Of a stretch of DNA of 64,000 nt, positions 52,937 through 63,376 are shown one piece after another. The notes under the pieces were generated by a model, which saw nothing but the letters and a program-made list of their open reading frames with translations, was not told the DNA's origin and searched no databases. The translations under genes and the position numbers were made by a program. Numbering within the stretch: the stretch's first letter is position 1; every line of letters begins with the position of its first letter. The DNA lies in NCBI GenBank assembly GCA_024685315.1, contig JAIKVW010000054.1, positions 1 through 64,000 of the forward strand, given 5' to 3'. This stretch comes from Lachnospiraceae bacterium. Lineage in GTDB: Bacteria; Bacillota; Clostridia; Lachnospirales; Lachnospiraceae.

Positions 52937-53950
52937 TCAGGCAGCGGTCTTCGAAAGACGCGCCGATACCGCCCCGCAGATCCTGTGGGCGATCTCCGCC
53001 ACACCGGCCGATATTATGAGTATCACCAGATACTCCAGAAGCCTCGGCTTGCTGCTGAGGGCAGGAAGATTATTTTTGTAAAATCGCGTTATCATCACAT
53101 GCGCCAGGTAGAGCTCCAGAGATCTCTCGCCAAAATACGAGAGGAACCTGTGAGGGACAGGGTTTGAGACAGGCTTCAGGACAAATACCAGCAGCACCAT
53201 TGCCGAAAGCCCTATAATGCTCCCCCAGTACCTTATCATCAGGCTGTCGATAAGGCCGGCGCACTTCAGAGCGACTGCTGCTGCCATTACTGCAGCCGCG
53301 GCGATGTATATCCCGCCGGGCATCTTTTTCCCGGAGGATACGTACCTTCCCGCAAAAGTCCCCGCAATAAATACCGGAAACCTGCAGAGTGCGATCTCGT
53401 ACACATTGAAAAGCCGGGGAGAAGACATGCGGAAGGAATGTATGACCAGAAGCACGGCCGCTGTCAGAAGCACTGTCCGCAGCCAGGCGTGCGTTTCCTT
53501 CCCCGAAAAGATGACAGCATAGAAGAACGGATACAGAAGGTAAAGCACCAGGATAAGTGATACGTACCATATCTGCTGGTCTCCGGTGATCCAGAAACAG
53601 GCAAGCGAGATCCTGCTCACAAAGCCCCATATGCCTGTACCAAGTATCAGTGTGAATACAGCCCAGTACCAGCCATCGATCACCAGCACCGGGATAAAGA
53701 GCCTCTGCATCCTTTTCTTATAATACAGCGCCATATCCTGGTTCCTTGAAAAAGAAAAAAACAGACAAACGCCAGACATGAAGAGAAATACATCTACTCC
53801 TGTATTTCCATGCTTCATTATGGAATCCAGCCACCAGAGCATCTCTGAGAAATTATCATACCGCAGCCCCAGCATAGCTTTCGCGTGAAAAAGCATTATC
53901 CAGAGTATGGAAAACCCGTAGATCTGGCTCCTGTATTTACTTAGCTCCAA
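52937..53950 (-). CDS. Membrane acyltransferase (Acyltransferase 3 family)
   Basis: This protein of 337 residues has about ten hydrophobic helices. It starts KYRSQIYGFSILWIMLFHA, where the His matches the catalytic-site histidine of the OafA/YrhL-type family, and continues with GNTGVDVFLFMSGVCLFFS. Members acylate sugars, cell-wall or secondary-wall polymers. The target is not apparent. No ATG is suitably placed; I chose the TTG at 53950, five bases after GGAGGA. The TTG at 53965 is the alternative. Confidence 0.85.
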   Translation of the reverse strand: MELSKYRSQIYGFSILWIMLFHAKAMLGLRYDNFSEMLWWLDSIMKHGNTGVDVFLFMSGVCLFFSFSRNQDMALYYKKRMQRLFIPVLVIDGWYWAVFTLILGTGIWGFVSRISLACFWITGDQQIWYVSLILVLYLLYPFFYAVIFSGKETHAWLRTVLLTAAVLLVIHSFRMSSPRLFNVYEIALCRFPVFIAGTFAGRYVSSGKKMPGGIYIAAAAVMAAAVALKCAGLIDSLMIRYWGSIIGLSAMVLLVFVLKPVSNPVPHRFLSYFGERSLELYLAHVMITRFYKNNLPALSSKPRLLEYLVILIISAGVAEIAHRICGAVSARLSKTAA

Positions 53951-54042
53951 CTCTCTCCTCCACAATCAGTACGGCAATCACTGCCTCAAAAACCTATTCC
54001 CGCCGTATATTTACTATACCATAAATATCCCTCAGCACAAAG

Positions 54043-54076
54043 AAAAACGGGCTGCCGGGGAAATCCCCGGCAGCCC
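54043..54076 (-). terminator. Terminator of the S8 protease gene
   Basis: GGGCTGCCGGGG (54049-54060) pairs perfectly with CCCCGGCAGCCC (54065-54076) around an AAAT loop. Leftward it is followed by TTTTTC. It lies about 45 bases after the protease stop. Confidence 0.92.
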
Positions 54077-54120
54077 TGCTGTCTCTTATTCAGGTCTCGT
54101 CTTTAATTGCATTTAAATTA

Positions 54121-57100
54121 TCAGTCCATGTTGGCATATCTGTACATGAATGTAAGGATCATACGTCTCATGCACTCGCCTGCAGGCTTGAAGGTTCCAT
54201 CGGCGTAACCGCTTGCGATGCCGTTCTGGTTAGCCCAAACGATAGGCTCTACCCAGATGCCGTCGATATCGCTGAATGCTACTTCAGAGGTATCTACAGC
54301 AGGTTCTCCAGCCAGTCTCCACAGGAACATGCACGCCTGACGGCGGAGGCAAGGGCCTGAAGGTCTGAATGTACCATCGGTATATCCTGCAGCGATACCA
54401 TTCTCAGCTGCCCAGAGGACTGCCTTGTAGTAGTAAGCGTTAGGATTGGTAACATCGGTGAACGGGCTCTCTGTGCTGCTAGGCTCAGGTTCGCCTTCCA
54501 TTCTCCAGAGGAATGTAACCATAGCGCCGCGGTTGGTAACGCCGGTAGGATTGAATGTGGTGTAGTCAGGAGCGACACCTGTAGTAATGCCGTTCTCAAC
54601 TGCCCAGTATACAGGCTCGAACCAGTACTTATCAATATCAGCATCCGTTACATCCTTGAAGAGGACCTGAACTTCCTTCTCAGCGGTCGCGCCGGTAGCG
54701 GAAGTTGCGGTAACGGTGACCTTCGCAACAGCCTTGCCTGTAAGGACGCCGTTCTCATCGATCTCAGCAATGCTGTCATCGCTTACGGACCAGGTGATGG
54801 TATCGCCTGCAAGCTCAGGCTCAAGCGCTGCGGTAAGGGTGATGCTGGACTCAGCAACTACATAATCAGCGCCCTCAAGGGTCAGCGCGTAGTTGACCTT
54901 GCTGGTCTTAACGATGAGAGTGGTGTCACCTTCGATAGTAAGGGTGTAGCTTCCGTCTGCGTTAGCAATGATGTTGCCGGCATCTCCGGTCGTGGTGTTA
55001 ACATAATCGATCTCCTCAATGGTAACACCGGTGCCTGCTGCAGCACTGATCGTGTACTCATCGCCGTAGTTTACAGCGTAGGTTCCGTCATCATTTGCAG
55101 CGGGCTCAGGATCAAATGCCAGGTCAACGTTGTCAGCATCAACAGTGAGAGTGCACTCGTCACCTATGAATCCTGCATATACATCATACATGTCGTGAGG
55201 ATTTACGGTGATCGTGAAGGAATCTTCCTCAAGCTCGGCTTCAACATAGTCGCCGGCATCGAGGGTATCGGTATACTTCATGTACTCTGCATAATCCACG
55301 CTGTAGTTCTCGTCAGCTTTAAGCGTGAACGTAACATCTACAGGCTCGGAAATAAGCAGGTTGGAAAGGACGTAAAGATTGTCTTCCTTGTCGGGAGTTT
55401 CGATCTCAAACGCTTCTCCATCAACGGTATAGGAAGCTGTGAGGGTTCCGTTTCCGTCAGTCTCGATGTAGAGATATGTGCCGTAGGTCATGAGCGCAAC
55501 ATCGTAGTTTCCGGCATAGTCGCCGACCATGATGTACGCGATCGAAGTCTCAGGGAACTCGCTCATATCTACGGATACCTGGATCTCCTCGCCTGCTTCG
55601 GTCTGAGCGGGTGTAAATTCAGCTATCTGTTCATCGGTAAAGAAGTCAAATACCCTGACTACTGCTACATACTCATTATCCTTAACCGTGAACTTAAGGG
55701 TGTTGGATGCGTTATCACACTCTGAAGAATCAAGGATCTTGTTTTCGTATTCGTCAACCTCGTAAGAAGTGATGAACTCAGGCGCGGTGTCATCCACGGT
55801 GAATGTGTGTGAAAGGTAAGCGCCCTTTCCGAGAACATCGCTCTCAATGATATCAACAACAGCATCCTCACTGATCTCATCGAGATCCTTGGTGTAGTAC
55901 TCAGGGATAGCAACTGCGCTCAGAGTGAAGGTGTCACCCTCTTCGTATCCAAGATCGGAAACGAATGTTCCGAACTGAGCCGGGTCTGCTCCGAAGTAGT
56001 AGAGTCCGTCTCCTGCCATCTCAACCCATACTCCATACCTGCTGTAATAGAATACAGGATAGTGGTTGATCTGGAGATCAAAGAGGTTAACTTCACCGTC
56101 CTCGCCGGTAATGATGCCTGCGAATGCTGCGGAGTTCCTGATATCTCTGGTATCAAAATCAAGAATATAATCTCTGGAAGTAACAGCCTTCCTTGCAGCA
56201 TCCGGAACGGTTGCTACAAGCTCTCCTTCTTCATTCTCAGCAGTCTCAACGTACCAGGGGTTGGTAAGGTAAGGATATGAGTACTGAGACAGATAATCCT
56301 CAAGCCCAAGAGCAATGAGAAGCTCTGCATAGTCAGGATCTACAAGCTCGACCAGGTTGGTGTAGTACCTGTACTGGTCGCCGTAATCAGCCACAAGGGA
56401 GTCAAATCCTGAAAGGGTGTAAGGCTCCTTGTCGAAGTAATCGGTGAATTTCTCCTGTGCCCCGTAGTAGTAGGTCTCAAAGCTCTCAAGGTCATATGCG
56501 GAAGCATCGGACCAGTTGCCGTAGAAACCAAGGATCGGGATAGAGTACTCAACGGTATCTCCGAGGATCTCGCCTTCTTCTGAAGTAGTATTAGTGATAG
56601 GGGTGATGAAGGTATAGCCTTCTAAGTATGTGCCGTTAGGATAGGTCTCGTCGATATTTGCCTTCTCCTCATCGGAAAGGGTAATGGTGACCTTGACCTC
56701 TGCGCTTCCGTTAGCGGGAACTGTTACAACACCGTCCTCAACAGCATCGCCTTCATAAACTGCAGTTGCATCCATACCGTATGCACCGTCAGTAAGGAAG
56801 TTGTCGGTGATGCCGTATGAGCTGTAAAGAGGATACTCTACCTGCTCGAACATATCAGTATAAAGCTCATACTGCTGCTCGATATCGGAAAGGTTGTTAA
56901 CGGTGAATGTGTAAGTGTAAACGCCGGTCCTGTCGGGATCGTCGCCAAGCTCGACTTTGACCTTGCCGTCCGATGCTGAAGCGGTAGCGTCTTCGCCCAT
57001 AAGGATGTAAGCCTTAGCAGATACTGCGTTTCCTACATTCGCAAGGCCTGCGCCCTGACGGAATACAGGATAGTAGTATCCGAACCACTCTTCATCAATA

Positions 57101-59337
57101 ATGGGTTCTGCAGTTGCCATAAGGAGGCTCTGGGAGAGCTGTCTTACAGTAAGGCCGGTCTTCTCGTCAAGGTTGTTTTCCTTGATGTACTGTGCAACGA
57201 CTGCTGCCATACCGGTGACCTGAGGAGCTGCCATTGATGTACCGGACATGTTCTGGTAATCGTTACCGTCCATGAGCGAGTAGATGTTTCCGCCGGGTGC
57301 GGTGATCTCAGGCTTAAGCTCAAGTGATGAAGGAACGCCGTAAGAGCTGAAGTCGCTCATCTCGACAACTGCGTTTTCATCAGGATCCTGAACTACAACA
57401 GTACCTGTAACTTCAACTGTGCCTTCATAATAGGTGTATTCTGTACCGTCTACAGTGATAGTCTTCTCCTCGCCTAATGTCTTGAGGAGTGTTCCGTCTG
57501 ACTGTGTAAGAGATACGACAGGAACATCGTATTCATAACCGGTAAGGTTCATCGAGATAGTGCCGCTGGTATTGTTGTAGATAAATACAGCGACTGCGCC
57601 GTTTCCAACGGCTGCGTTTGCCTTCTCATAGAAGGATGTGGTTCCTCTCGAACATACAGCGATATTGCCTGCAACTACGTCCTTAAGAGCTGCCCACTCT
57701 TCGTCAGTACCTACTCCGTCGATAGCGATGTAGGTGTAAGGAGTATCGCTCACGATATCGGTAAGAGGAGCGTTGCCGTAACCATCCTGGGTATCGGTGT
57801 AGAAAATAGGGGATCCGTCAGAAGCGGTAACGGTACGTCCGGTGCTTCCGGTGTTGTTTGCGGACGCAACTGTAAGAGCGTTCGTGTATGATCCGGGGCT
57901 TCCGACAGTATCGAATACTGTGTCTTCCTCATAGAGGTATCCGTAATATGAATAGTATGCCCAATCGTAAGCATTGCCTGCGGAGATGGATACTACAGTA
58001 TCGGAATCCTCAAGGGAATCAAGGATGTCAAGGAAATAGTCATTTCCGTATTCATTGCCGCCCTCTGCTGCATATCCTGTGTCGCCATCGAAATCAATGG
58101 AGAATCCGGGAGCTGCGGAGCCAAGGGAAAGGTTTACGGAATCAGCGCCGAGGATGATAGCGTCCTCGATAGCTGCCATATAATCGGAATCATATGCGCC
58201 GCCGCCTTCACCGAAGACCTTCATGACAAGGATCTGCGCGTCAGGAGCAACACCCTGTACATATGTGGAGCTAAGGGAAGCAACATACTTGCCGTCCTCG
58301 TTCTTCACATACTTGTTGGCTGCAGCGATACCGGAAACGTGTGAACCGTGATCGCCCTGGTTGTCCTGCTCGTGTCCGCCGTTCGTATTCTGATCGATGT
58401 AGTTGAATACGTAGGGAACCTTGGAGGTATTGTAGAGATCCTCTGCGGTAACGTCGGAATTGATCTTCGCATTCAGCTGCTCGTAAACGCCTGCGATCTC
58501 TTCTTCATCAAGAAGGTCAAGGCTCTCAACGTACTCAGCTGCCTTCTGCTTGTTCATAGCTGCCTTTACAAGGAGCGAGAACTCGAAAGCGTCAGCGTCG
58601 ACCATCTCGTGGTCGAGGTCAAGACCGGTATCGATAATAGCTACCCTGCTGCCGGCTCCGGTATATCCGTTTGCCCATGCATTGCCGGATCCGATCATCA
58701 CGGTCGATGTAGCCATGTTGGGATCTGCGGAATCGGTGCTGTATACAGCCGGTTCGTACTTGGTCTCAACAACGACCTTCTCAACGCCTGCGACCTTAAG
58801 GATAGCAGGGATCTGACCGTATGTAACGTTGGCAGAGATAACGTTCGCTGCCAGGGTCAGGTTCCACTTCACATCGAGAGTCTCGCCGCCAAGGACCTCT
58901 GCCTCGATGGCAGCAGTAACTTCAGCCTGCTTGCTCTCAAGCTTTGCGCGGTAAGCCAAAGCCTCTTTGTTCGAAGCAATATCTGCCGTGCCGAACTTCT
59001 GAGTGGTAGGCTCGCCTTCAACAACGATCGATACACGTACGACCTCATCAGCGTTTTCTGTTAACTTCGCGATGTTAGCCTGAGCTTCTGCGATCTCGGT
59101 GATCTCATCAGCGGAAAGATCCGTGATGTCTGTCACTGAGTCGGAAAGCTTCTCGGTACCGAGACCGCTGTCCTTTGCATTTGCCAGTTTCTCTTCAAGC
59201 AGTGTTGTTGCCTGTACGGCATTCTCCTCTGCTGCAGCGGTATCCTGGTCCGCAAAAGCGGTGCCCAGGCTGCCAAATACCATTGCAACTGAGAGAGAGG
59301 CTGCAAGAAGGGACTGGTAAAGATGCGTCCTCTTCAT
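54121..59337 (-). CDS. Large secreted S8 subtilisin-like protease with SLH-like repeats
   Basis: This exported, cell-wall-attached endopeptidase of 1738 residues has a signal peptide (about 1-29), an inhibitor-like propeptide (about 60-195), and a catalytic domain with D236 (AIIDTGLD), H330 (GDHGSH) and serine at about 690 (MSGTSMAAP), interrupted by a PA-type insert. Fn3-like domains as in C5a peptidase follow, then an Ig-like Big_2 domain (ITWSVSDDSIAEIDENGVL) and three SLH-like repeats at the C-terminus (about 1560-1738) that would bind cell-wall polymer. The target is unknown. The strong AAAAGGAGG ribosome site and extended -10 promoter suggest high expression. Confidence 0.93.
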   Translation of the reverse strand: MKRTHLYQSLLAASLSVAMVFGSLGTAFADQDTAAAEENAVQATTLLEEKLANAKDSGLGTEKLSDSVTDITDLSADEITEIAEAQANIAKLTENADEVVRVSIVVEGEPTTQKFGTADIASNKEALAYRAKLESKQAEVTAAIEAEVLGGETLDVKWNLTLAANVISANVTYGQIPAILKVAGVEKVVVETKYEPAVYSTDSADPNMATSTVMIGSGNAWANGYTGAGSRVAIIDTGLDLDHEMVDADAFEFSLLVKAAMNKQKAAEYVESLDLLDEEEIAGVYEQLNAKINSDVTAEDLYNTSKVPYVFNYIDQNTNGGHEQDNQGDHGSHVSGIAAANKYVKNEDGKYVASLSSTYVQGVAPDAQILVMKVFGEGGGAYDSDYMAAIEDAIILGADSVNLSLGSAAPGFSIDFDGDTGYAAEGGNEYGNDYFLDILDSLEDSDTVVSISAGNAYDWAYYSYYGYLYEEDTVFDTVGSPGSYTNALTVASANNTGSTGRTVTASDGSPIFYTDTQDGYGNAPLTDIVSDTPYTYIAIDGVGTDEEWAALKDVVAGNIAVCSRGTTSFYEKANAAVGNGAVAVFIYNNTSGTISMNLTGYEYDVPVVSLTQSDGTLLKTLGEEKTITVDGTEYTYYEGTVEVTGTVVVQDPDENAVVEMSDFSSYGVPSSLELKPEITAPGGNIYSLMDGNDYQNMSGTSMAAPQVTGMAAVVAQYIKENNLDEKTGLTVRQLSQSLLMATAEPIIDEEWFGYYYPVFRQGAGLANVGNAVSAKAYILMGEDATASASDGKVKVELGDDPDRTGVYTYTFTVNNLSDIEQQYELYTDMFEQVEYPLYSSYGITDNFLTDGAYGMDATAVYEGDAVEDGVVTVPANGSAEVKVTITLSDEEKANIDETYPNGTYLEGYTFITPITNTTSEEGEILGDTVEYSIPILGFYGNWSDASAYDLESFETYYYGAQEKFTDYFDKEPYTLSGFDSLVADYGDQYRYYTNLVELVDPDYAELLIALGLEDYLSQYSYPYLTNPWYVETAENEEGELVATVPDAARKAVTSRDYILDFDTRDIRNSAAFAGIITGEDGEVNLFDLQINHYPVFYYSRYGVWVEMAGDGLYYFGADPAQFGTFVSDLGYEEGDTFTLSAVAIPEYYTKDLDEISEDAVVDIIESDVLGKGAYLSHTFTVDDTAPEFITSYEVDEYENKILDSSECDNASNTLKFTVKDNEYVAVVRVFDFFTDEQIAEFTPAQTEAGEEIQVSVDMSEFPETSIAYIMVGDYAGNYDVALMTYGTYLYIETDGNGTLTASYTVDGEAFEIETPDKEDNLYVLSNLLISEPVDVTFTLKADENYSVDYAEYMKYTDTLDAGDYVEAELEEDSFTITVNPHDMYDVYAGFIGDECTLTVDADNVDLAFDPEPAANDDGTYAVNYGDEYTISAAAGTGVTIEEIDYVNTTTGDAGNIIANADGSYTLTIEGDTTLIVKTSKVNYALTLEGADYVVAESSITLTAALEPELAGDTITWSVSDDSIAEIDENGVLTGKAVAKVTVTATSATGATAEKEVQVLFKDVTDADIDKYWFEPVYWAVENGITTGVAPDYTTFNPTGVTNRGAMVTFLWRMEGEPEPSSTESPFTDVTNPNAYYYKAVLWAAENGIAAGYTDGTFRPSGPCLRRQACMFLWRLAGEPAVDTSEVAFSDIDGIWVEPIVWANQNGIASGYADGTFKPAGECMRRMILTFMYRYANMD

Positions 59338-59413
59338 GTAACTTCCTCCTTTTTTCTTATGCAGGGCGGCCGAATAAAAACGACTGTCCCCGCGAAATTA
59401 AATGGTTGCAAAC

Positions 59414-59422
59414 ATTATATCA
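59414..59422 (-). promoter_or_regulatory. Extended -10 promoter of the S8 protease gene
   Basis: On the minus strand TGATATAAT, with TTTAAA 16 bases upstream of the hexamer as -35. It lies about 75 bases before the start codon. Confidence 0.6.
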
Positions 59423-59480
59423 TGTTATGACGGTTTTTAAACATCAGGTTGCCCGGATTTTTGTATTTTTTCACGAATGA

Positions 59481-60884
59481 TCACAGGTCGCAGCTGCCCA
59501 CCGTTCTCGGGAAAGGAAGCACGTCCCTGATATTTCCGATACCGGTAAGGTACATCACGCATCTCTCGAATCCGAGGCCGTATCCGGCGTGGCGGACGGT
59601 TCCGTATTTGCGGAGGTCAAGATAGAAATCATAGTCCTCCTTCTTCATGCCGAGCTCTTCGATCCTTGCAAGCAGCTTTCCGTAGTCATTCTCACGCTCG
59701 CTCCCGCCGATGATCTCGCCGATCCCCGGGACCAGGAGGTCCATGGCTGCAACGGTCTTTCCGTCAGGATTCTGCTTCATATAGAAGGCTTTGATGTCCT
59801 TCGGGTAGTCGGTCACGAATACAGGGCGCTTGAACACTTTCTCTGTGAGATACCTCTCGTGCTCGGTCTGCAGGTCGCAGCCCCAGGATACCTTGTAGTC
59901 GAAATTGTCGTTGTTCTTTTCAAGTATTTCGACGGCTTCGGTGTAGGTCACGCGGCCGAAATCAGAGCTGACGACATTGTGGAGCCTTTCCAGAAGGCCC
60001 TTGTCGATGAACTGGTTGAAGAACTTCATCTCCTCGGGAGCGTTCTCGAGCACATAGTTGATGATGTATTTCACCATCTTCTCCGCAACTTCCATGTCAT
60101 CCTCGATGTCCGCACATGCCATCTCGGGCTCTATCATCCAGACTTCAGCGGCATGGCGGGTGGTGTTGGAATTCTCTGCCCTGAAGGTCGGTCCGAAGGT
60201 ATAAATGTTCCTGAAGGCCATCGCGAAAGTCTCTCCGTCTAGCTGACCGCTGACCGTGAGGTTGGTGGACTTGCCGAAGAAATCCTTGCTGAAATCTACG
60301 CTGCCGTCCTCCTTTAACGGTATCGCGGCGGGATCCAGGGTGGTCGCGCGGAACATCTCCCCCGCTCCTTCCGCATCGCTTCCTGTAATTATCGGGGTGT
60401 GGACGTAAACGAAGTTATTCTCGTTAAAGAACTTGTGGATCGCGTAAGCCGCCAGAGAGCGCACGCGGAACACCGCGCTGAATGTATTCGTCCTCGGACG
60501 CAGATGCGTTATCGTCCTGAGAAATTCCATGGAATGCCTCTTGGGCTGCAGAGGGTAGTCCGGAGTCGAAGGACCCTCGACCTCCACGCTGTCCGCCTGT
60601 ATCTCGAAGGGCTGCTTAGCGTTCGGAGTCTGCACCAGGGTGCCTCTCGCAATGACCGCCGCCCCGACGTTCAGATGGCTGATCTCTGCAAAATTCTCCA
60701 TCTTGTCAGTGTACACTATCTGGAGGGTCTGGAAGCAGGTCCCGTCATTGATCACGAGGAACCCGAATACCTTTGAGTCCCTGAGGTTCCTGATCCAGCC
60801 GCCGACGGAAACCTTTTGGCCGGCATACTTTTCAGGATCGTCAAACAGTTCCCTGACTGTAGTTAAATGTTCCATTTCTATCAT
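59481..60884 (-). CDS. asnS: Asparaginyl-tRNA synthetase
   Basis: This class II synthetase of 467 residues has an N-terminal OB-fold anticodon-binding domain ([21 protein letters not shown]), motif 2 [21 protein letters not shown] and motif 3 [15 protein letters not shown]. It lies eight bases downstream of glgP, an unusual partner, so they are probably read together. The start gives the standard N-terminus. Confidence 0.97.
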   Translation of the reverse strand: MIEMEHLTTVRELFDDPEKYAGQKVSVGGWIRNLRDSKVFGFLVINDGTCFQTLQIVYTDKMENFAEISHLNVGAAVIARGTLVQTPNAKQPFEIQADSVEVEGPSTPDYPLQPKRHSMEFLRTITHLRPRTNTFSAVFRVRSLAAYAIHKFFNENNFVYVHTPIITGSDAEGAGEMFRATTLDPAAIPLKEDGSVDFSKDFFGKSTNLTVSGQLDGETFAMAFRNIYTFGPTFRAENSNTTRHAAEVWMIEPEMACADIEDDMEVAEKMVKYIINYVLENAPEEMKFFNQFIDKGLLERLHNVVSSDFGRVTYTEAVEILEKNNDNFDYKVSWGCDLQTEHERYLTEKVFKRPVFVTDYPKDIKAFYMKQNPDGKTVAAMDLLVPGIGEIIGGSERENDYGKLLARIEELGMKKEDYDFYLDLRKYGTVRHAGYGLGFERCVMYLTGIGNIRDVLPFPRTVGSCDL

Positions 60885-60892
60885 CCTCCGTT

Positions 60893-63349
60893 TTAATCCG
60901 GCAGCACTTTCTCAAGATGCCAGATATCATCTACATATTCCTGTATGGTGCGGTCCGAAGAGAACTTTCCGGAATGGGCGGTGTTTAGCATCGCCATCTT
61001 CGTCCATCCGACATGGTCCCTGTACGCTGTGTTTACCCTGCGCTGGGCGTTCTCGTAAGCCCTGAAGTCCGCAAGCACGAAATAGCTGTCCCTGTAAAGC
61101 ACGGAATTAAAGAGCTCCCTGAACATCTCGTGGTCGCCGTTCGAGTAGGTCCCGTCGACCATCTGGTCCATGACGCGCCTGATATCCGGGTCGTCCCTGT
61201 AAATGTCCCCGGGGAAGTAATCCCCCCTGGCCTCTTGATCCAGGACCTCCTGCGCACTCATTCCGAAAATGAAAACGTTCTCCTCGCCGACTTCCTCGAC
61301 GATCTCAACGTTCGCGCCGTCCATCGTGCCTATAGTTACCGCGCCGTTCATCATGAACTTCATGTTCCCGGTGCCGGAAGCCTCGCGGCTCGCGGTCGAG
61401 ATCTGCTCGGACACGTCGCTGGCAGCAAACAGCAGCTCCGCGTTCGAAACGCAGTAGTTCTCTATGAATACGACCTTGAGTTTCCCGTTCACATCCGGGT
61501 CGGAATTGATCACCTCAGCCACGTTATTGATGAGGTGTATCGTCTGCTTCGCGGTCTTGTACGCCGCGGCAGCCTTCGCGCCGAATATGAAGGTCGTGGG
61601 ATGGAACTCCATGCCCGGGTCGTCTTTCAGCTTATTGTAAATATACATAACGTGCATGATATTAAGAAGCTGGCGCTTGTACTCATGAAGCCTCTTCGCC
61701 TGGACGTCAAATATCGAATCCGGGTCGACTTCTATGCCGTTATGCTCTTTTATGTACTGCGCAAGGCGGACCTTGTTCGCGCGCTTAATCTTCTGGAACT
61801 CTTTTCTCGCTCTGGAATCCTCCGCCAGAGGGGCGAGCCCCTCGACAAGCTCGAAATCGGTGATCCACCTGTCGGTCCCGAGCCTTGCAGTGATCCACTT
61901 CGCGAGCTCCGGATTCCCGTGCACCAGGAAGCGCCTCTGGGTGACGCCGTTCGTCTTGTTATTGAATTTCCAGGGCATCATCTGATAGAAATCAGCGAGC
62001 TGGTAGTTCTTCAGGATATCGGTGTGGAGCCTTGCAACGCCGTTCACGGAGAATCCTGCGGCGATCGCGAGGTTGGCCATCCTGACCTGCCCCTCATAGA
62101 TGATCGCCATGCTGCGGACCTTGCTGTCCTGGCCGGGATAGAGCTCCTCGATCTTCTCTGTGAAGCGCCTGTTGATCTCCGCGATAATCTGGTAGATCCT
62201 CGGAAGCAGCGTCATAAAGAGGTCCGCGGGCCATTTCTCAAGGGCCTCAGCCATAATGGTATGGTTGGTGTAGGCGCAGCACTTCGTGGTGATAGCCCAG
62301 GCCTCGTCCCACTCCAGGTCCTCTTCGTCCACAAGTATCCTCATGAGCTCCGCGACCGCTACCGCCGGATGGGTGTCATTCATCTGGAAGACGACCTTCT
62401 CGGGAAGGGCGCGGATATCGTCATGATTTTCCTTAAATTTATGTATTACCTGCTGCACGGTCGCCGAGACGAAGAAGTACTGCTGCTTCAGCCTCAGCTC
62501 CTTGCCGCTGTAATGATTGTCGTTCGGGTACAGGACCTCGACGATGGTCTTCGCGAGGTTCTCCTGCTCGACCGCCTTGTAATATTCGCCCTTGTCGAAG
62601 GACTCAAGATTAAAGTTCACCACAGGCTCCGCGTCCCAGATCCGGAGGGAATTTACCATCTTATTGCCGTACCCGGTTATGGGGATGTCGTAGGGCACGC
62701 CCATAACGGACTGGTAGCCGTCCAGAATATAGCGGTTCCGCCCGAGCTTCGGGTCGTACTCGATCCTGACATATCCTCCGAACCTGATCACCTCGGCATA
62801 TTCCGGGCGCTTGATCTCGAAGGGATAGCCGTGCTTCAGCCAGTCATCGGGTTGCTCGGTCTGCTCACCGTTCTCGATCTTCTGGCGGAACATTCCGTAT
62901 TTATAGCGTATTCCGCATCCGTAGGCCGGGTATCCAAGTGTCGCGAGCGAATCCAGGAAGCAGGCCGCAAGCCTTCCGAGGCCTCCGTTGCCTAGCGCGG
63001 GATCCGCCTCCTCGTCCTCCAGAAGGTTGATATTGAGGCCCATGTCCTGCAGCACTTCGGCCGCTTCCTTGTAAAATCCGAGATTTATCAGGTTGTTCCC
63101 GAGCGCGCGCCCCAGCAGGAACTCCATCGAAAGGTAGTAGACTACCTTGCTGTCATAGTCCTCCACTGCCTTGTGGGAGATCATCCAGTTGTCGATTATC
63201 CTGTCCTTGACTGCCCTCGAGACCGCCTGGAAGATCTCCTGGCTGCTCGCGGTGTCCAGGGTCTTCCTGAACATGTACTTGATATTGAAAAGGATGTCTC
63301 TCTTAAATTGTTCTTTATCAAAAAGTTCCTGTGCGGGACTCTGCGTCAT
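60893..63349 (-). CDS. glgP: Glycogen/maltodextrin phosphorylase
   Basis: This PLP enzyme of 818 residues releases glucose-1-phosphate from alpha-1,4-glucans. It has the substrate region [22 protein letters not shown], the PLP-binding lysine motif [20 protein letters not shown] and [24 protein letters not shown] block (here [18 protein letters not shown]). It belongs to glycosyltransferase family 35. It follows ileS by 27 bases on the same strand. Confidence 0.97.
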   Translation of the reverse strand: MTQSPAQELFDKEQFKRDILFNIKYMFRKTLDTASSQEIFQAVSRAVKDRIIDNWMISHKAVEDYDSKVVYYLSMEFLLGRALGNNLINLGFYKEAAEVLQDMGLNINLLEDEEADPALGNGGLGRLAACFLDSLATLGYPAYGCGIRYKYGMFRQKIENGEQTEQPDDWLKHGYPFEIKRPEYAEVIRFGGYVRIEYDPKLGRNRYILDGYQSVMGVPYDIPITGYGNKMVNSLRIWDAEPVVNFNLESFDKGEYYKAVEQENLAKTIVEVLYPNDNHYSGKELRLKQQYFFVSATVQQVIHKFKENHDDIRALPEKVVFQMNDTHPAVAVAELMRILVDEEDLEWDEAWAITTKCCAYTNHTIMAEALEKWPADLFMTLLPRIYQIIAEINRRFTEKIEELYPGQDSKVRSMAIIYEGQVRMANLAIAAGFSVNGVARLHTDILKNYQLADFYQMMPWKFNNKTNGVTQRRFLVHGNPELAKWITARLGTDRWITDFELVEGLAPLAEDSRARKEFQKIKRANKVRLAQYIKEHNGIEVDPDSIFDVQAKRLHEYKRQLLNIMHVMYIYNKLKDDPGMEFHPTTFIFGAKAAAAYKTAKQTIHLINNVAEVINSDPDVNGKLKVVFIENYCVSNAELLFAASDVSEQISTASREASGTGNMKFMMNGAVTIGTMDGANVEIVEEVGEENVFIFGMSAQEVLDQEARGDYFPGDIYRDDPDIRRVMDQMVDGTYSNGDHEMFRELFNSVLYRDSYFVLADFRAYENAQRRVNTAYRDHVGWTKMAMLNTAHSGKFSSDRTIQEYVDDIWHLEKVLPD

Positions 63350-63376
63350 CCGATTAACTCCCTTATTAAAGTATAG

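Noticed and set aside
61013..62995. Open frame of 660 codons on the plus strand
   Set aside because: Antisense of the glycogen phosphorylase gene, with no protein-family motif.
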